This document shows, piece by piece, positions 35,686-45,638 of a stretch of 64,000 nt of DNA. The stretch comes from Aerococcus loyolae (GTDB lineage: Bacteria; Bacillota; Bacilli; Lactobacillales; Aerococcaceae), in NCBI RefSeq assembly GCF_002871915.2, contig NZ_CP126958.1, positions 248,001-312,000 of the forward strand. Reading direction: 5' to 3'. The stretch's first letter is position 1. Every line of letters starts with the position of its first letter. The notes below the pieces were generated by a model. It searched no databases, was not told the DNA's origin, and worked only from the letters and a program-made list of their open reading frames with translations. Made by a program: the position numbers and the translations under genes.

Positions 35686-36627
35686 GTGAAAAAATCGGTT
35701 AAAAGCCTAGTCTTTAGCATGCTTTTACTCGCTTTATTAGTGCTTACTGGTGCTTGTACGAAGAATACTGGGGATAAAGAAGTCAAGGGGCTAAATATTG
35801 TCACCAGTTTTTACCCAATTTATGAAATGACCCGGGCGGTTTCGGGAGACTTGAATACTGTGCAAATGATTCAAAGTGGAGCGGGGATTCATTCCTTTGA
35901 ACCCTCAGCTAATGATATTGCTGCCATTGAAAAGGCAGATGTCTTCGTTTATCATTCGCGGACCTTGGAAGGTTGGGCCAAGAACCTTAAGGAAAACCTG
36001 AAAGATTCTCCAGTCAAAGTTATCGAAGGGTCAGAAAACTTAACTTTAGACAAGGTTCCTGGCTTAGAAGACCTCGACCCTGGTCAAGAAGTCGATGAAA
36101 AAACGCTCTATGATCCCCACTCCTGGCTTGATCCGGTACTTGTCGGTCAAGAGGTGCAAAGTATTGCTAAGCAATTAAGTGCGATTGATCCTGACCATGC
36201 AGCAATCTATCAAAAGAACGCTGACGACTATCAAGCCCAGGCCCAAGACCTAGTGGATAAATACCAAGATCAATTTAAAGAGCTCAAGCAAAAAACCTTT
36301 GTCACTCAGCACACGGCCTTTTCTTATTTAGCTAATCGCTTTGGCTTACGGCAATTAGGCATATCGGGGATCTCGCCAGAACAAGAACCAAGTGCCCAAC
36401 AAATGGCTGAAATTCAAGACTTTGTAAAAACTTACCAGGTCAAGACCATTTTCGTTGAACCGCAAGTTTCTACTAAAATTGCTGAGGTCATTTCCCAAGC
36501 GACGGGGGCTCAATTGGATACCCTAAGTCCCTTGGAAGCTGACCCCCAAAATGACAAAGGACTCTTAGGAAATATCGAGATGAATTTACAAACCCTTTTG
36601 AAGCATTTACAAGAGGATAAAAAATAG
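35686..36627 (+). CDS. adcA: Zinc ABC transporter substrate-binding lipoprotein (AdcA/ZnuA type)
   Basis: 313 residues, GTG start behind RBS agaggagg. Signal peptide with lipobox LTGAC (about 20-24). Metal ligands of cluster 9 binding proteins are visible: GAGIHSFEP, VYHSRTLEGW, DPHSWLDPV, TQHTAFSYLANRFGL, and a late FVEPQVSTK. The long histidine-rich loop of many ZnuA proteins is absent. No permease or ATPase gene is adjacent, so AdcB/AdcC must be encoded elsewhere. The Zur boxes and the following histidine triad gene support zinc as substrate, as opposed to manganese. Confidence 0.92.
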   Translation: MKKSVKSLVFSMLLLALLVLTGACTKNTGDKEVKGLNIVTSFYPIYEMTRAVSGDLNTVQMIQSGAGIHSFEPSANDIAAIEKADVFVYHSRTLEGWAKNLKENLKDSPVKVIEGSENLTLDKVPGLEDLDPGQEVDEKTLYDPHSWLDPVLVGQEVQSIAKQLSAIDPDHAAIYQKNADDYQAQAQDLVDKYQDQFKELKQKTFVTQHTAFSYLANRFGLRQLGISGISPEQEPSAQQMAEIQDFVKTYQVKTIFVEPQVSTKIAEVISQATGAQLDTLSPLEADPQNDKGLLGNIEMNLQTLLKHLQEDKK

Positions 36628-36644
36628 AAAGTGAGTGAATAATT

Positions 36645-39600
36645 GTGGAGAAGAAAAACATTAAGCAAGCCATTCTGGCTTGTTCAGCCTCAGCGCTCTT
36701 ATTAGGAGGGGGCTATTATTGGGGCTACTCCCAGGGGCATTCAGGCAATGAATCGACGATTAATTATGTGGCTGACCAAGGTCTAGGAAAAGATGGGGCT
36801 GAAGTCAAGAAATTGTCTAATGCAGATGATGAAATCGAAGCAGAACAAATCGTGGTCAAGATCACTGATGATGGCTATGTTACTTCTCACGGTGACCATT
36901 TTCATTATTACAATGGTAAGGTTCCTTATGATGCCATTATTAGTGAAGAATTGATTATGCGAGACCCCAACTACAAACTCCGTCAAGAAGATATCGTTAA
37001 CGAAGTTCGGGATGGCTATATCATTAAGGTTAATGGAAAATATTATCTCTATCTAAAAGATCCTAATAAGGCCGTTAATGTGCGGACCAAGGAAGAAATT
37101 GAAGAGCAAAGAAAACTGCACAATGTTAAAGAAGACGGTAGCCACGGAGGACATGCTATGACTAAAGCTGAGGCCCAAGCTGTCCAAGCAGCTAAAGCCC
37201 AAGGGCGTTATACCACCGATGATGGCTATGTCTTTACCGTGGGTAGCATTGTACAAGATACTGGGGATGCTTATATTTGTGCCCATGGCGACCACTTCCA
37301 CTATGTACCTAAGGCAGATCTTTCTCCAGCAGAACGGGCGGCCGCAGCGGCCTATATGGCTGGAAGATCAGGATCTTCCCAGCCAGGATCAGCGGGCCCT
37401 TCGCATAGTAGTGGACAAAGCATCGTTAGCCAACGTTTAAATAATAGTCCTTATGCTGGTCTGGTACATGGGAATAATAGCTGGCAAAATCCACAGGGAT
37501 CAACGGGTCAAATAAGCCCTCAACATCAAGCCAACCAGCAATCCTCCCAAGCCAGTCAGGGACAACGGCCTGGTTTAGACGGTTTATTAGACCAACTTTA
37601 TAAGCTGCCAATGAATCAACGCCATGTGGAGTCCGATGGCTTAGTTTTTGATCCGGTCAAAGTCACCAAAAGAAACAATTTCGGCTATGTGCTTCCCCAT
37701 GGGGACCACTTCCATATTATTCCTTTTGACCAACTATCTGATTTAGAAATTGCGGCCACTGAAGCTTATTTAAAGGCTGGAAACTACCACTACCAAGCGC
37801 CTAAAGACCATTCAAAAACGACAGTGTCTAATAAAAAATCGCAAACGGGGTCTCAGCCTGAGAAAAAAGAGCCAGCAGGACAGAAAGCCCAAGAGCATGG
37901 CCAAGGCAATAAAGATCAAGGGAAGGATCTGTCTCCCTTAGAAGAAGCGCGACGTCAGGGACGTTATACTACCGATGATGGTTATATTTTCACCCCTGAA
38001 TCTATTGTTTCCGACCAAGGCGATGGCTATATCTGTAAGCACGGTGATCACTTCCACTATGTGCCTAAGGGTGATTTAAGTGCTAATGAACGCGCCCAAG
38101 CCAAGGCATATCTTAATAAGAGTAGTGGACAAGCGGAATCGAAGCAAGAGCAGACCGAAAAGATCATTAGACCCTTAGACCCAGTTCGCCCGCAAGTGAA
38201 TAAACCAAGTTTTAAACCTAGCCAAATCGATCACTCTCAAGAAAATAAAGGACAAGTGCAAAAAGATCTAAAGCAAAGTCAGGCAAATACTCAAAAAACG
38301 CTAGAGCAAATGTTGGACGAACTCTACGCCCTTCCGCTAGAAGAACGCCATAGGGAAGGGGATGGCTTGTTATTCGATCCGATGAAAGTGACACGCAAGA
38401 CCAATTTTGGCTATGTTCATCCCCATGGTGACCATCATCATGTGATTCCTTTGCAAGAATTATCCGCTCTTGAAATTGCTGCAACGGAGGCTCATCTCAA
38501 CAATCCTTCTTATATTTACCAAACTGGGAAAACAGGTCAGGAAAGTAAGCCTTCAAACTCTCCTGGTGAAGAGATAAATAGTCAAAAAGATGAGTCTAAA
38601 AACCAAGCCAGCCAGGTGGACGATAGCCAAGAGGAGAAAGACCAAGATAAGGTAAACTTCCTTGCTCTAGCTCAAAAAATCGTTAAATCCGCCAAAGGGA
38701 AAGATCATAAAGCCTATACTACTGATGATGGCTATCGCTTTAGTCCAGAGTCGATCGTAGAGTACGACAGTAACGGTTTTATCACCCAACACGGTGATCA
38801 CAGTCACTATGTTCCCTTTGCTGATTTGGATGATGAAGAGATTCGTCAAGCACAAGATTATGTAAATAGTGGAAAAAAGGAAATTAAGCGTGTGGAAGGC
38901 AGTCAGGATTCCGCTGATGTAATCGATAAGAAACTTTCTTTAATCGCTTTGGAGAGTGGCGTTAAGAAGGCCGATCTTAAAGTGACCGGCAATAAAGTCA
39001 TTGTTCCTCATGGTAACCATAGCCATATGAAGAATTTATCGGACTATCCTTCCTACTTAAGAGCGAGCGATTTTTCTACTGCTCAAGAATATAAAGACTA
39101 TATTTTAGGTTTAAAATTGAGTCAGTTCAAATTGGAACATGGTCTCCAAGATAAAGAGGTTATACGTGATGGTGACCAGTTACTTGCTGTTCTTGCGGAT
39201 AAAACGATTGCTAAAAAACTCGATGAGATTGCTTTGCCAATCGACTATGAAGGAGTTTCATTTAGCTCTTCTAAAAATAACCAAGATGAAAATAAGAAAA
39301 AGCTTGTAGCAGAGGAGCCAAAAGCTACCACTATTCCTGAAGGCCTCTTTACCCCTCAGCAATTGGCTGCAGTGAATATACAAATGGCCTATCCGGAAAG
39401 AGAAGAAAATGGGGCTTTCCTGGTTTACCATATTGACCACTGGCACAAAATCGAAGATATCCATTTAAATGCTTGGTTTAACCAAGATAAGGAGAAAATC
39501 GAAAAGGCTAAGGCAAGTATGCGTTATTTAATCGCTCATCCTGAAGCAAAAATGCCGCCTAAAAATGGTTTTGGTGTCCCTCATAAACAATCGGCGGATG

Positions 39601-40787
39601 ACAAGGATTTCTATGTAAGCTTTAATGGTAAAAAGTATAAGGCTTTCGGTAAGGGGCTCCAGCCAGGACCTTATAATACTGGATCTGAAGGCTATGTGTT
39701 CAGTAAAGATAATATCTTAGGGGTGGATGACCATGGTGTGACCACCGAGCACCGAGCTAACGGCCATGCCCATACCCACTATATTGAATTTGGCGAATTA
39801 AAGGGCTATGAACTTGCCCAAGTGGAAGAATGGATGGAAGAGCAGGGAATAGCAGTTGAAAAGACTAAGGATCAAAGCCCTCAAATCGATCCGGAAAGTG
39901 TTGTGCCTGACAAGCGTGATGACCGTTACGTCTTCGAAGCTGACAATGGCAAGGAATTTTATGTCTATCCATTTGAATTAAGACCGGACCAAATTGCTGC
40001 AGTCGAAGCGGTCTTAGCTAGAAAAACACTTGATCCTCAAGCAGTGATAAGCAAGGATGGCGCTGGTTACCACTTTAAAGTAAATGGAAAGTCCGTGGTC
40101 TACCCAGCTGAAGCTTTATCCGATTACCAAGTTGAAAAAATTGAACGGCAACTTTTCTTGAAGAATTTCCAAGCAGATAAAGTGCTTAGCCGCTTTTCAC
40201 GCGGATACCTCTTCCAATTTGGCCAAGGCAACCAGTACTTCAGTCAGTCTGAACTCTCAAAAGAACAGATTGCCGCGGTAGAAGAAGTCTTGCAGCAAAG
40301 AAATAGCAAGGTCCCAGAAAAAGACCAAGCCACCGATTCAAAAGCAGCTGCCGAGCAAAAAACCGATGCTGAACGGATTGAAACGGCAAAAGAAGCCTTT
40401 CTCGCTACGCATGGCTTTAACCCTGAAGAAGTAAAATCCAGAACTGCTGGAGGCTACATCTTTGAAATCTTCGGCACTGAATATAAGCTGACAGTTTATA
40501 AGCCAGAATCCGGACAGGCTAAAAAGGCCAGTGAATTAAGTCCTGACCAAGTTGCTGCAGTGGAAGCTGTGCTCAAATCTCGTGAGCAAGAAAAGGCCAA
40601 CTTAACTTCTGAAAGCAATCACAATCAGTCCTTAGGTCATAGTGAGGACAAGCATCCAGTAGCAGAAAAGCTGCTTCCTGAAGCAGTAAATTCAGAAAAT
40701 ACTGAAGTCGAAACAATTGATAATAAACAAGTCTTACCAGAAAATAGTGAGACCAACCTGACCACTGAGGTCAAGGCAGCAGACTAA
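36645..40787 (+). CDS. Large histidine triad surface protein (Pht family), 1380 residues
   Basis: GTG start 17 bases after adcA; same operon. An N-terminal hydrophobic segment (about 8-28) looks like a signal or anchor. Residues 60-160 closely resemble pneumococcal PhtA/D/E (GYVTSHGDHFHYYNGKVPYDAII). Canonical HxxHxH triads are seen near 82, 213, 352, 466, 592, 716, 788 and 928, and an HAHTH near 1040. From about 1085 to 1330, four modules repeat the fold pattern (ELRPDQIAAVEAVL, ELSKEQIAAVEEVL, ELSPDQVAAVEAVL) without histidines. Low-complexity Q/S/K linkers separate modules. The family scavenges zinc for AdcA-type proteins and affects complement evasion in pneumococci. No LPXTG at the end. 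Confidence 0.93.
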   Translation: MEKKNIKQAILACSASALLLGGGYYWGYSQGHSGNESTINYVADQGLGKDGAEVKKLSNADDEIEAEQIVVKITDDGYVTSHGDHFHYYNGKVPYDAIISEELIMRDPNYKLRQEDIVNEVRDGYIIKVNGKYYLYLKDPNKAVNVRTKEEIEEQRKLHNVKEDGSHGGHAMTKAEAQAVQAAKAQGRYTTDDGYVFTVGSIVQDTGDAYICAHGDHFHYVPKADLSPAERAAAAAYMAGRSGSSQPGSAGPSHSSGQSIVSQRLNNSPYAGLVHGNNSWQNPQGSTGQISPQHQANQQSSQASQGQRPGLDGLLDQLYKLPMNQRHVESDGLVFDPVKVTKRNNFGYVLPHGDHFHIIPFDQLSDLEIAATEAYLKAGNYHYQAPKDHSKTTVSNKKSQTGSQPEKKEPAGQKAQEHGQGNKDQGKDLSPLEEARRQGRYTTDDGYIFTPESIVSDQGDGYICKHGDHFHYVPKGDLSANERAQAKAYLNKSSGQAESKQEQTEKIIRPLDPVRPQVNKPSFKPSQIDHSQENKGQVQKDLKQSQANTQKTLEQMLDELYALPLEERHREGDGLLFDPMKVTRKTNFGYVHPHGDHHHVIPLQELSALEIAATEAHLNNPSYIYQTGKTGQESKPSNSPGEEINSQKDESKNQASQVDDSQEEKDQDKVNFLALAQKIVKSAKGKDHKAYTTDDGYRFSPESIVEYDSNGFITQHGDHSHYVPFADLDDEEIRQAQDYVNSGKKEIKRVEGSQDSADVIDKKLSLIALESGVKKADLKVTGNKVIVPHGNHSHMKNLSDYPSYLRASDFSTAQEYKDYILGLKLSQFKLEHGLQDKEVIRDGDQLLAVLADKTIAKKLDEIALPIDYEGVSFSSSKNNQDENKKKLVAEEPKATTIPEGLFTPQQLAAVNIQMAYPEREENGAFLVYHIDHWHKIEDIHLNAWFNQDKEKIEKAKASMRYLIAHPEAKMPPKNGFGVPHKQSADDKDFYVSFNGKKYKAFGKGLQPGPYNTGSEGYVFSKDNILGVDDHGVTTEHRANGHAHTHYIEFGELKGYELAQVEEWMEEQGIAVEKTKDQSPQIDPESVVPDKRDDRYVFEADNGKEFYVYPFELRPDQIAAVEAVLARKTLDPQAVISKDGAGYHFKVNGKSVVYPAEALSDYQVEKIERQLFLKNFQADKVLSRFSRGYLFQFGQGNQYFSQSELSKEQIAAVEEVLQQRNSKVPEKDQATDSKAAAEQKTDAERIETAKEAFLATHGFNPEEVKSRTAGGYIFEIFGTEYKLTVYKPESGQAKKASELSPDQVAAVEAVLKSREQEKANLTSESNHNQSLGHSEDKHPVAEKLLPEAVNSENTEVETIDNKQVLPENSETNLTTEVKAAD

Positions 40788-40849
40788 GCAGAGAAAATTC
40801 AGGTTTTATCGCTAAGGAGTTTCTTGAAGTCGTGATACTAAGGTGAGGC

Positions 40850-40901
40850 ACTCCCGCTAAAGTTAACTTGAAACAAGCTAAAACTTTAGGGGGAGTTTTT
40901 T
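40850..40901 (+). terminator. Terminator of the adcA-pht operon
   Basis: actcccgctaaagtt pairs with aactttagggggagt, followed by a T run. Confidence 0.88.
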
Positions 40902-41005
40902 GTAGGTTCTTCTCTTATCAACCGCTTTCATTATCAGTTAAATTTGCTATAATAAGCTCTGGTAAGCTTTATTAAATATAAATTGTCATGAGAGGAAGGA
41001 AAACA

Positions 41006-42019
41006 ATGATTTTTGTAGATAATAATAATCACTACGATGCTTCGGTTAATATTGCCTTGGAGACTTATTTGGTTGAAAACCGCCTAGTCGATGAACCTAT
41101 CTTGCTATTTTATATCAATGACCCTTCGATTATTATTGGCCGCAACCAAAATACTTATGAAGAGATTAACCAACGTTATGTGGATGAGCATAATATCCAA
41201 GTGGTTCGTCGCATGTCAGGTGGGGGAGCGGTTTATCATGACCGGGGCAACTTTTCCTTCTGCTTTATTAAAGATGATGATGGCAGTTTCCGTGACTTTG
41301 CTTCCTTTACGAAACCGGTGATCGATGCCCTCCATAAGATGGGGGTGGAAGGCGCTGCCCTAAAGGGTCGTAATGACTTAGTGATTGGCGACCAAAAATT
41401 TTCCGGTAACGCTATGTACGCTAAGGATGGTCGGATGACGGCTCATGGGACCATTCTATTTGATGCGGATTTGAATGAGGTCAACAATGCCCTTAAACCT
41501 CGTAAGGAAAAATTCGAATCTAAAGGGATTAAGTCGGTTCGTTCACGGGTAACCAATATCAAACCCTTTGTCGACGAAGAGTATAAGAACCTCTCCACAG
41601 AAGAATTCCGTGACCGGATTCTACTAGAAATCTTTGGAGTTGAGTCCCGTGAAGAAGTTCCTGAGCTAAAATTAACCCCTGAAATTTGGCAAGGAGTAAT
41701 GGATTTGCGGGCTGAAAGGATGGGAAATTGGGACTGGAATTATGGACAATCCCCTGACTTTGATATCCAAGGTTCACATAAATTCCCCTTTGGTTTTGTG
41801 GACTTGCGATTGAATGTTTCTAAGGGAGTCATTAGCCAAGCGAAGATCTACGGGGACTTCTTCGGTCTAGGAGAAATTTCTGATGTGGAAGAAGCCTTGG
41901 ATGGTGTCAAATACGACCGTCAAGCCATGGTTGATGCCCTAAGTGATCTAGACCTAAATAAATATCTCGGCGATATCACTGCGGAAGAATTAGTGGATAT
42001 TGTATTCCAAGAAGCCTAG
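41006..42019 (+). CDS. lplA: Lipoate-protein ligase A
   Basis: 337 residues from the ATG behind RBS aggaagg; an upstream ATG six codons earlier overlaps the RBS. The lipoate-binding RRMSGGGAVYHDRGNFSFCF (about 70-90) and catalytic lysine region NDLVIGDQKFSGNAMY are present, plus the C-terminal accessory domain. It attaches lipoic acid to E2 subunits or GcvH with ATP. An extended -10 (TGCTATAAT, ending 40953) lies upstream. No dehydrogenase genes are adjacent. Confidence 0.94.
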   Translation: MIFVDNNNHYDASVNIALETYLVENRLVDEPILLFYINDPSIIIGRNQNTYEEINQRYVDEHNIQVVRRMSGGGAVYHDRGNFSFCFIKDDDGSFRDFASFTKPVIDALHKMGVEGAALKGRNDLVIGDQKFSGNAMYAKDGRMTAHGTILFDADLNEVNNALKPRKEKFESKGIKSVRSRVTNIKPFVDEEYKNLSTEEFRDRILLEIFGVESREEVPELKLTPEIWQGVMDLRAERMGNWDWNYGQSPDFDIQGSHKFPFGFVDLRLNVSKGVISQAKIYGDFFGLGEISDVEEALDGVKYDRQAMVDALSDLDLNKYLGDITAEELVDIVFQEA

Positions 42020-42108
42020 CCACACTAGCCTGGGGATATTTTGAGGAAAAACTGTGAAAGATCCTCAATAAACGAGCGGATTGTGGATAAAAACTGAATA
42101 ATTAAACT

Positions 42109-42178
42109 GGAGCTGTGATTAAGTGGAAAAGCTTGCCTAACGGATAGGAAGGCAGTTCCCAGTTACAGCTCCTTTTTT
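42109..42178 (+). terminator. lplA terminator
   Basis: ggagctgt (42109-42116) pairs with acagctcc (42165-42172), with an inner gcttgcct/aggaaggc stem, then a T run. Confidence 0.8.
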
Positions 42179-42289
42179 GTGTTTTGATTTCTTTAGAAAG
42201 TCTTTAGAATTGCTTGGGAATCTATTGAGAAGCGGCTGGCATAATAAATAGTGTCAAGAAGAGATCAGATATGAAAGTGAGGGATTAGC

Positions 42290-43210
42290 ATGGAAGAAGT
42301 GCTAAGAGTTGACCAGCTGACCAAGACTTACGGTAAGCAAGTAGCCTTAGACCAAGTGTCTCTAAGTCTTAAGGCAGGAGAAATCTACGGCTTAATCGGG
42401 CGTAATGGGGCAGGGAAAACTACCCTGCTCAAAGCAATTGTCCGTTTGATCAAACCAAGCTCGGGTAAAGTGTCTTTGTTCCATTCGGAAAGTAGTCGGG
42501 AGTGGACCAAGGCCTTGGAACGCACCGGGGCAGTCATTGAAAGTCCCGTGGCCTATGACGCCTTAACTGCAGAGCAAAATTTACACTATTATTGTAAATT
42601 ACGTGGAGTGGTTGATGAGGACAAGGTGGTAAAGGAAACCTTAGACTTGGTTGGCCTGACCCAAGACCGCAAGAAAGCCTATAAATCCTTTTCCATGGGG
42701 ATGAAACAAAAATTAGGCATTGGGATTGCCTTATTAACCCAGCCTGACCTACTAATTCTCGATGAACCGATCAATGGCTTAGACCCGATTGCCATCAGCC
42801 ATTTCCGTCAATTAGTTAAACGGCTAAGCCAGGAAAAACAAATGACTATTATCATTTCTAGTCATATTCTTTCTGAACTTTATCAAACAGCTAGCCGCTT
42901 TGGCTTCATTAACCAGGGGCGGCTTATCCAAGAAATGACTAAAGAGGAATTTGAGCAAATGAACCGGGAGTATATTGTCTTACAAACCAGTCAAGTGCCC
43001 CAGGCTAGCCGTCTATTGTCTGAACAAGGGCAGTCGAATTTTAAAGTGGTGGATGAAGAAACCATCCATATTTTCACCTCTGACCAAAAGATTCAACCTT
43101 ACATGAAGCTCTTTAGTCAGGCGGATGTGCCTATCGATGCCATTTATTTCTCTCACAAAAATTTGGAGGATTATTTTACTGGCATTGTCGAAGAGAAAGG
43201 AGACCAATAG
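42290..43210 (+). CDS. ABC transporter ATP-binding protein, bacitracin-exporter (BcrA) type
   Basis: 306 residues. Walker A GLIGRNGAGKTTL (about 35-47), signature FSMGMKQKLGIGIAL, Walker B LLILDEPINGLDP and H-loop ISSHILSELYQ are intact. A C-terminal extension of about 90 residues follows, as in BcrA-like exporters. It pairs with the permease encoded 3 bases downstream. A two-component system faces it convergently, the usual pairing for antimicrobial-peptide resistance modules. The substrate cannot be read. Confidence 0.9.
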   Translation: MEEVLRVDQLTKTYGKQVALDQVSLSLKAGEIYGLIGRNGAGKTTLLKAIVRLIKPSSGKVSLFHSESSREWTKALERTGAVIESPVAYDALTAEQNLHYYCKLRGVVDEDKVVKETLDLVGLTQDRKKAYKSFSMGMKQKLGIGIALLTQPDLLILDEPINGLDPIAISHFRQLVKRLSQEKQMTIIISSHILSELYQTASRFGFINQGRLIQEMTKEEFEQMNREYIVLQTSQVPQASRLLSEQGQSNFKVVDEETIHIFTSDQKIQPYMKLFSQADVPIDAIYFSHKNLEDYFTGIVEEKGDQ

Positions 43211-43213
43211 ACC

Positions 43214-43993
43214 ATGTTGAGAGCAGATTTTTATCGATTATTTCATAGCAAGGGCTTTTACATTACCCAGCTGGTTTTGATTCTGGTGGTCGCCTTTTGT
43301 GTTTGGGATAAGGGTGTTTTTTCGATGACAGTCTCTGAGCAAAACGCTCAGGAAATCGCTCAAAGGACCGAAGTGATCCAAGAAATGGCCTGGACCAGTC
43401 ACCAAGCCGTGATGGCCATATCAACCATGGCTGCCTTTCTAATCTATTTTTCCCTCCCCCTCTTTTATATGACTGTAGGAGCAGATTTAAATAGTGGGAC
43501 CTTAAAGAATATTATTAGTAGCGGGATGTCCAGGACCCATTACTTCTTTTCCAAGTATAGTGTTTTCCTGATGGTGACAGTCCTGCAATTCATCTTCTAT
43601 TACGGGACTACCTACCTGGTAGCGGGCTTTACTAATGGCTTTGATCCCTTAAGCTTAGACTGGCTGGGTAATTTTATCGGGGTATTCTTGGTGCAGTATC
43701 TCTCCCTTCAAGGCGTCTTTGCGGTAACGATGCTGGTGATATTCCTAACTCTCTCCAATGTGTGGAGTATCTTAGCGACTATTGTCGTACCCTTGGTGCT
43801 AACAGTCGTTCAGATTGCTTACTTTGCTGAAAGTAAAATTTTCGCCTACCTGAATTTCCAAAGCATGCTCAACCAAGCGGGTGCCTTAACCCTGGACAGT
43901 GAGTTTTTCTTAGAATTTACTCCCTTAGCCCTCTTAGTAATTGCAGTCTGCCTTTTAATCGCTCTAATATCATTTAAACAGCGTGATTTCTAA
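43214..43993 (+). CDS. ABC-2 type permease (BcrB-like)
   Basis: 259 residues with about six hydrophobic segments. MLRADFYRLFHSKGFYITQ at the start and the coupling-helix region LNSGTLKNIISSGMSRTHYFFSKY (about 92-115) are those of BcrB/LanEF-type permeases. Membrane partner of the preceding ATPase. A terminator follows. Confidence 0.85.
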   Translation: MLRADFYRLFHSKGFYITQLVLILVVAFCVWDKGVFSMTVSEQNAQEIAQRTEVIQEMAWTSHQAVMAISTMAAFLIYFSLPLFYMTVGADLNSGTLKNIISSGMSRTHYFFSKYSVFLMVTVLQFIFYYGTTYLVAGFTNGFDPLSLDWLGNFIGVFLVQYLSLQGVFAVTMLVIFLTLSNVWSILATIVVPLVLTVVQIAYFAESKIFAYLNFQSMLNQAGALTLDSEFFLEFTPLALLVIAVCLLIALISFKQRDF

Positions 43994-44016
43994 AATTAGC
44001 TATTGATTAATAAAAA

Positions 44017-44044
44017 AACCGACCTCTAATTCTGGGGGTCGGTT
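44017..44044. terminator. Bidirectional terminator between the ABC permease and histidine kinase genes
   Basis: aaccgacc (44017-44024) pairs with ggtcggtt (44037-44044), with A and T tracts outside. Confidence 0.88.
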
Positions 44045-44052
44045 ATTTGTTG

Positions 44053-44949
44053 TTAATCTGTAAGTTTGCTAGCTGGCCAAGTGATTTGGCTGGTGAAGGT
44101 ACCTTTTTGGTAGGTCATGCTAAGCTGACCCTTAGTGAGATCGACTAATTCTTGGATGATAAAGAGGCCCAGTCCAGAAGAGAGTTGGTCGTTGGCAAGA
44201 TTTTCTGCGTAGAAACGTTTGGTTAATTGGTCTAGATGTTGGACGACTTGCTGACTTTGATTCGACAGGGTCAAGCAGACCTCATCCTGGTCTTTTTTGA
44301 CCTGGATACTTAATGTGGAGTGACCGTGCTTAATTACATTACCCAGTAAATTATCCAGGATCCGGTTCAATAGGTCTGGATTATTGTCAATATAGCAAGC
44401 TTCCTCAATAGCTAAGTGAATTTGAAAATCATCATTCAGGCGGTCATAGTAATGGAGTAAGTTTTCCTTTACCACTTGGCTGAGGTCTACTGGCTTCAAC
44501 TCCACTTGGACTTGTCCTTCAATCAATTTTTGATAGCTGAGTAGTTCTTCTAAACGATAGGCGACTTGGCTGAGATGTTGGTTGATTTTCAATAACTTTT
44601 CTTTTTCAACCGGGTCTAAGCTGCCTTCTGAATCCAAGAGCTGCTGGCAGTAGCCGCTGGCAACGGTAAGAGGAGTCCTGATATCATGGGCAATATTATG
44701 GATGGCTTGGTCGAGACTATTTTTTTCTTGGAGGTTCTTAATCCGCAAAGTCTGCAAATCGTCGAAGAGCTGGTTGGCTTCCCTAACCACTTGGTGGATG
44801 ACCTTATCATTCAGGGGACTAGTGAGCAGGCGGTTAGATTGTTCTTTTCGCCGGTAGGCCATGTCCTGGCTTAAATCCCGTAGAGCTTTTTTCATTTTCA
44901 GATAGCGGTAGAGCAAGACTAAAAGCAGAATGCTAAGTAGCAGGGTCAT
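44053..44949 (-). CDS. Sensor histidine kinase with a single short membrane segment
   Basis: 298 residues. One hydrophobic segment (about 1-16) and no sizeable extracellular domain. HisKA phospho-histidine in IHNIAHDIRTPLTVASGY, N box LLGNVIKHG, and a G box SSGLGLFIIQELV. Such sensor-poor kinases usually take their signal from a partner ABC transporter, here probably the one encoded convergently at 42290-43993. Start overlaps the regulator gene by 4 bases. Confidence 0.88.
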   Translation of the reverse strand: MTLLLSILLLVLLYRYLKMKKALRDLSQDMAYRRKEQSNRLLTSPLNDKVIHQVVREANQLFDDLQTLRIKNLQEKNSLDQAIHNIAHDIRTPLTVASGYCQQLLDSEGSLDPVEKEKLLKINQHLSQVAYRLEELLSYQKLIEGQVQVELKPVDLSQVVKENLLHYYDRLNDDFQIHLAIEEACYIDNNPDLLNRILDNLLGNVIKHGHSTLSIQVKKDQDEVCLTLSNQSQQVVQHLDQLTKRFYAENLANDQLSSGLGLFIIQELVDLTKGQLSMTYQKGTFTSQITWPASKLTD

Positions 44950-45638
44950 TCTTGGTCCCCCCTCGCTAGTCTGACACCGATCCCCCAGATGGTTTCAATA
45001 TAGTCCTGGCTAGGGTCTAATTGGCTCAATTTCTTACGCAGGTTGGAGAGGTGGGTGTTTAAGGTGTTGTCTTCGGCAATGTATTGCGCCTGCCAGATGG
45101 ATTCATAGAGGCGCTCTTTAGTGAAAATTTGCTTGGGATGGCTGAGTAATTTGTGAAAGATCTTGGCTTCGATTTTAGTCAGGCGGATAGCCTCTTGGTC
45201 GTTATAGATAAGAAACTGCCTAGGATCAAAGTGAATGGCTTGAAAGTCAATGACTTGGTCTGACGGGTCTTTAGTCTGCTGGTGGCTTTGCCGCAATTGC
45301 ACCGTAATCCGGGCTAAGACTTCTTTATTGTTAAAGGGCTTAGTGATGTAGTCATTGGCTCCTTTTAAGAGGTATTCACTGACCAGGTCTTTATCCCCCA
45401 GGGCTGTCAGCATGATGACGGGGATTTGGCTCTTTTGACGAATATAGTCTAGGACTTCGTCACCTTTCTTGCCCGGCAGGAGAATGTCTAGGAGGACGAG
45501 GTCAATGTCCTCTTGGTCAAAGAGGCGGATGGCCTCAGTCCCGGAAAAAGCTTGTTGGATTTGATAATCCTGACTTAGGAGATCTTTAAGCATTGTATTA
45601 ATGTCATCATTGTCTTCCACAATCATGATTTGTTTCAT
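44946..45638 (-). CDS. Response regulator, OmpR/PhoB family
   Basis: 230 residues. The receiver has its phospho-acceptor in DLVLLDILLPGKKGDE (D near 52) and TKPFNNKE. A winged helix follows, ending IETIWGIGVRLARG. Operon with the kinase. Probably controls the neighbouring ABC transporter genes. Confidence 0.9.
   Translation of the reverse strand: MKQIMIVEDNDDINTMLKDLLSQDYQIQQAFSGTEAIRLFDQEDIDLVLLDILLPGKKGDEVLDYIRQKSQIPVIMLTALGDKDLVSEYLLKGANDYITKPFNNKEVLARITVQLRQSHQQTKDPSDQVIDFQAIHFDPRQFLIYNDQEAIRLTKIEAKIFHKLLSHPKQIFTKERLYESIWQAQYIAEDNTLNTHLSNLRKKLSQLDPSQDYIETIWGIGVRLARGDQE

Noticed and set aside
37181..39051. Antisense ORFs opposite the histidine triad gene
   Set aside because: They arise from the histidine/aspartate-rich repeats read backwards, without start signals or recognisable domains.
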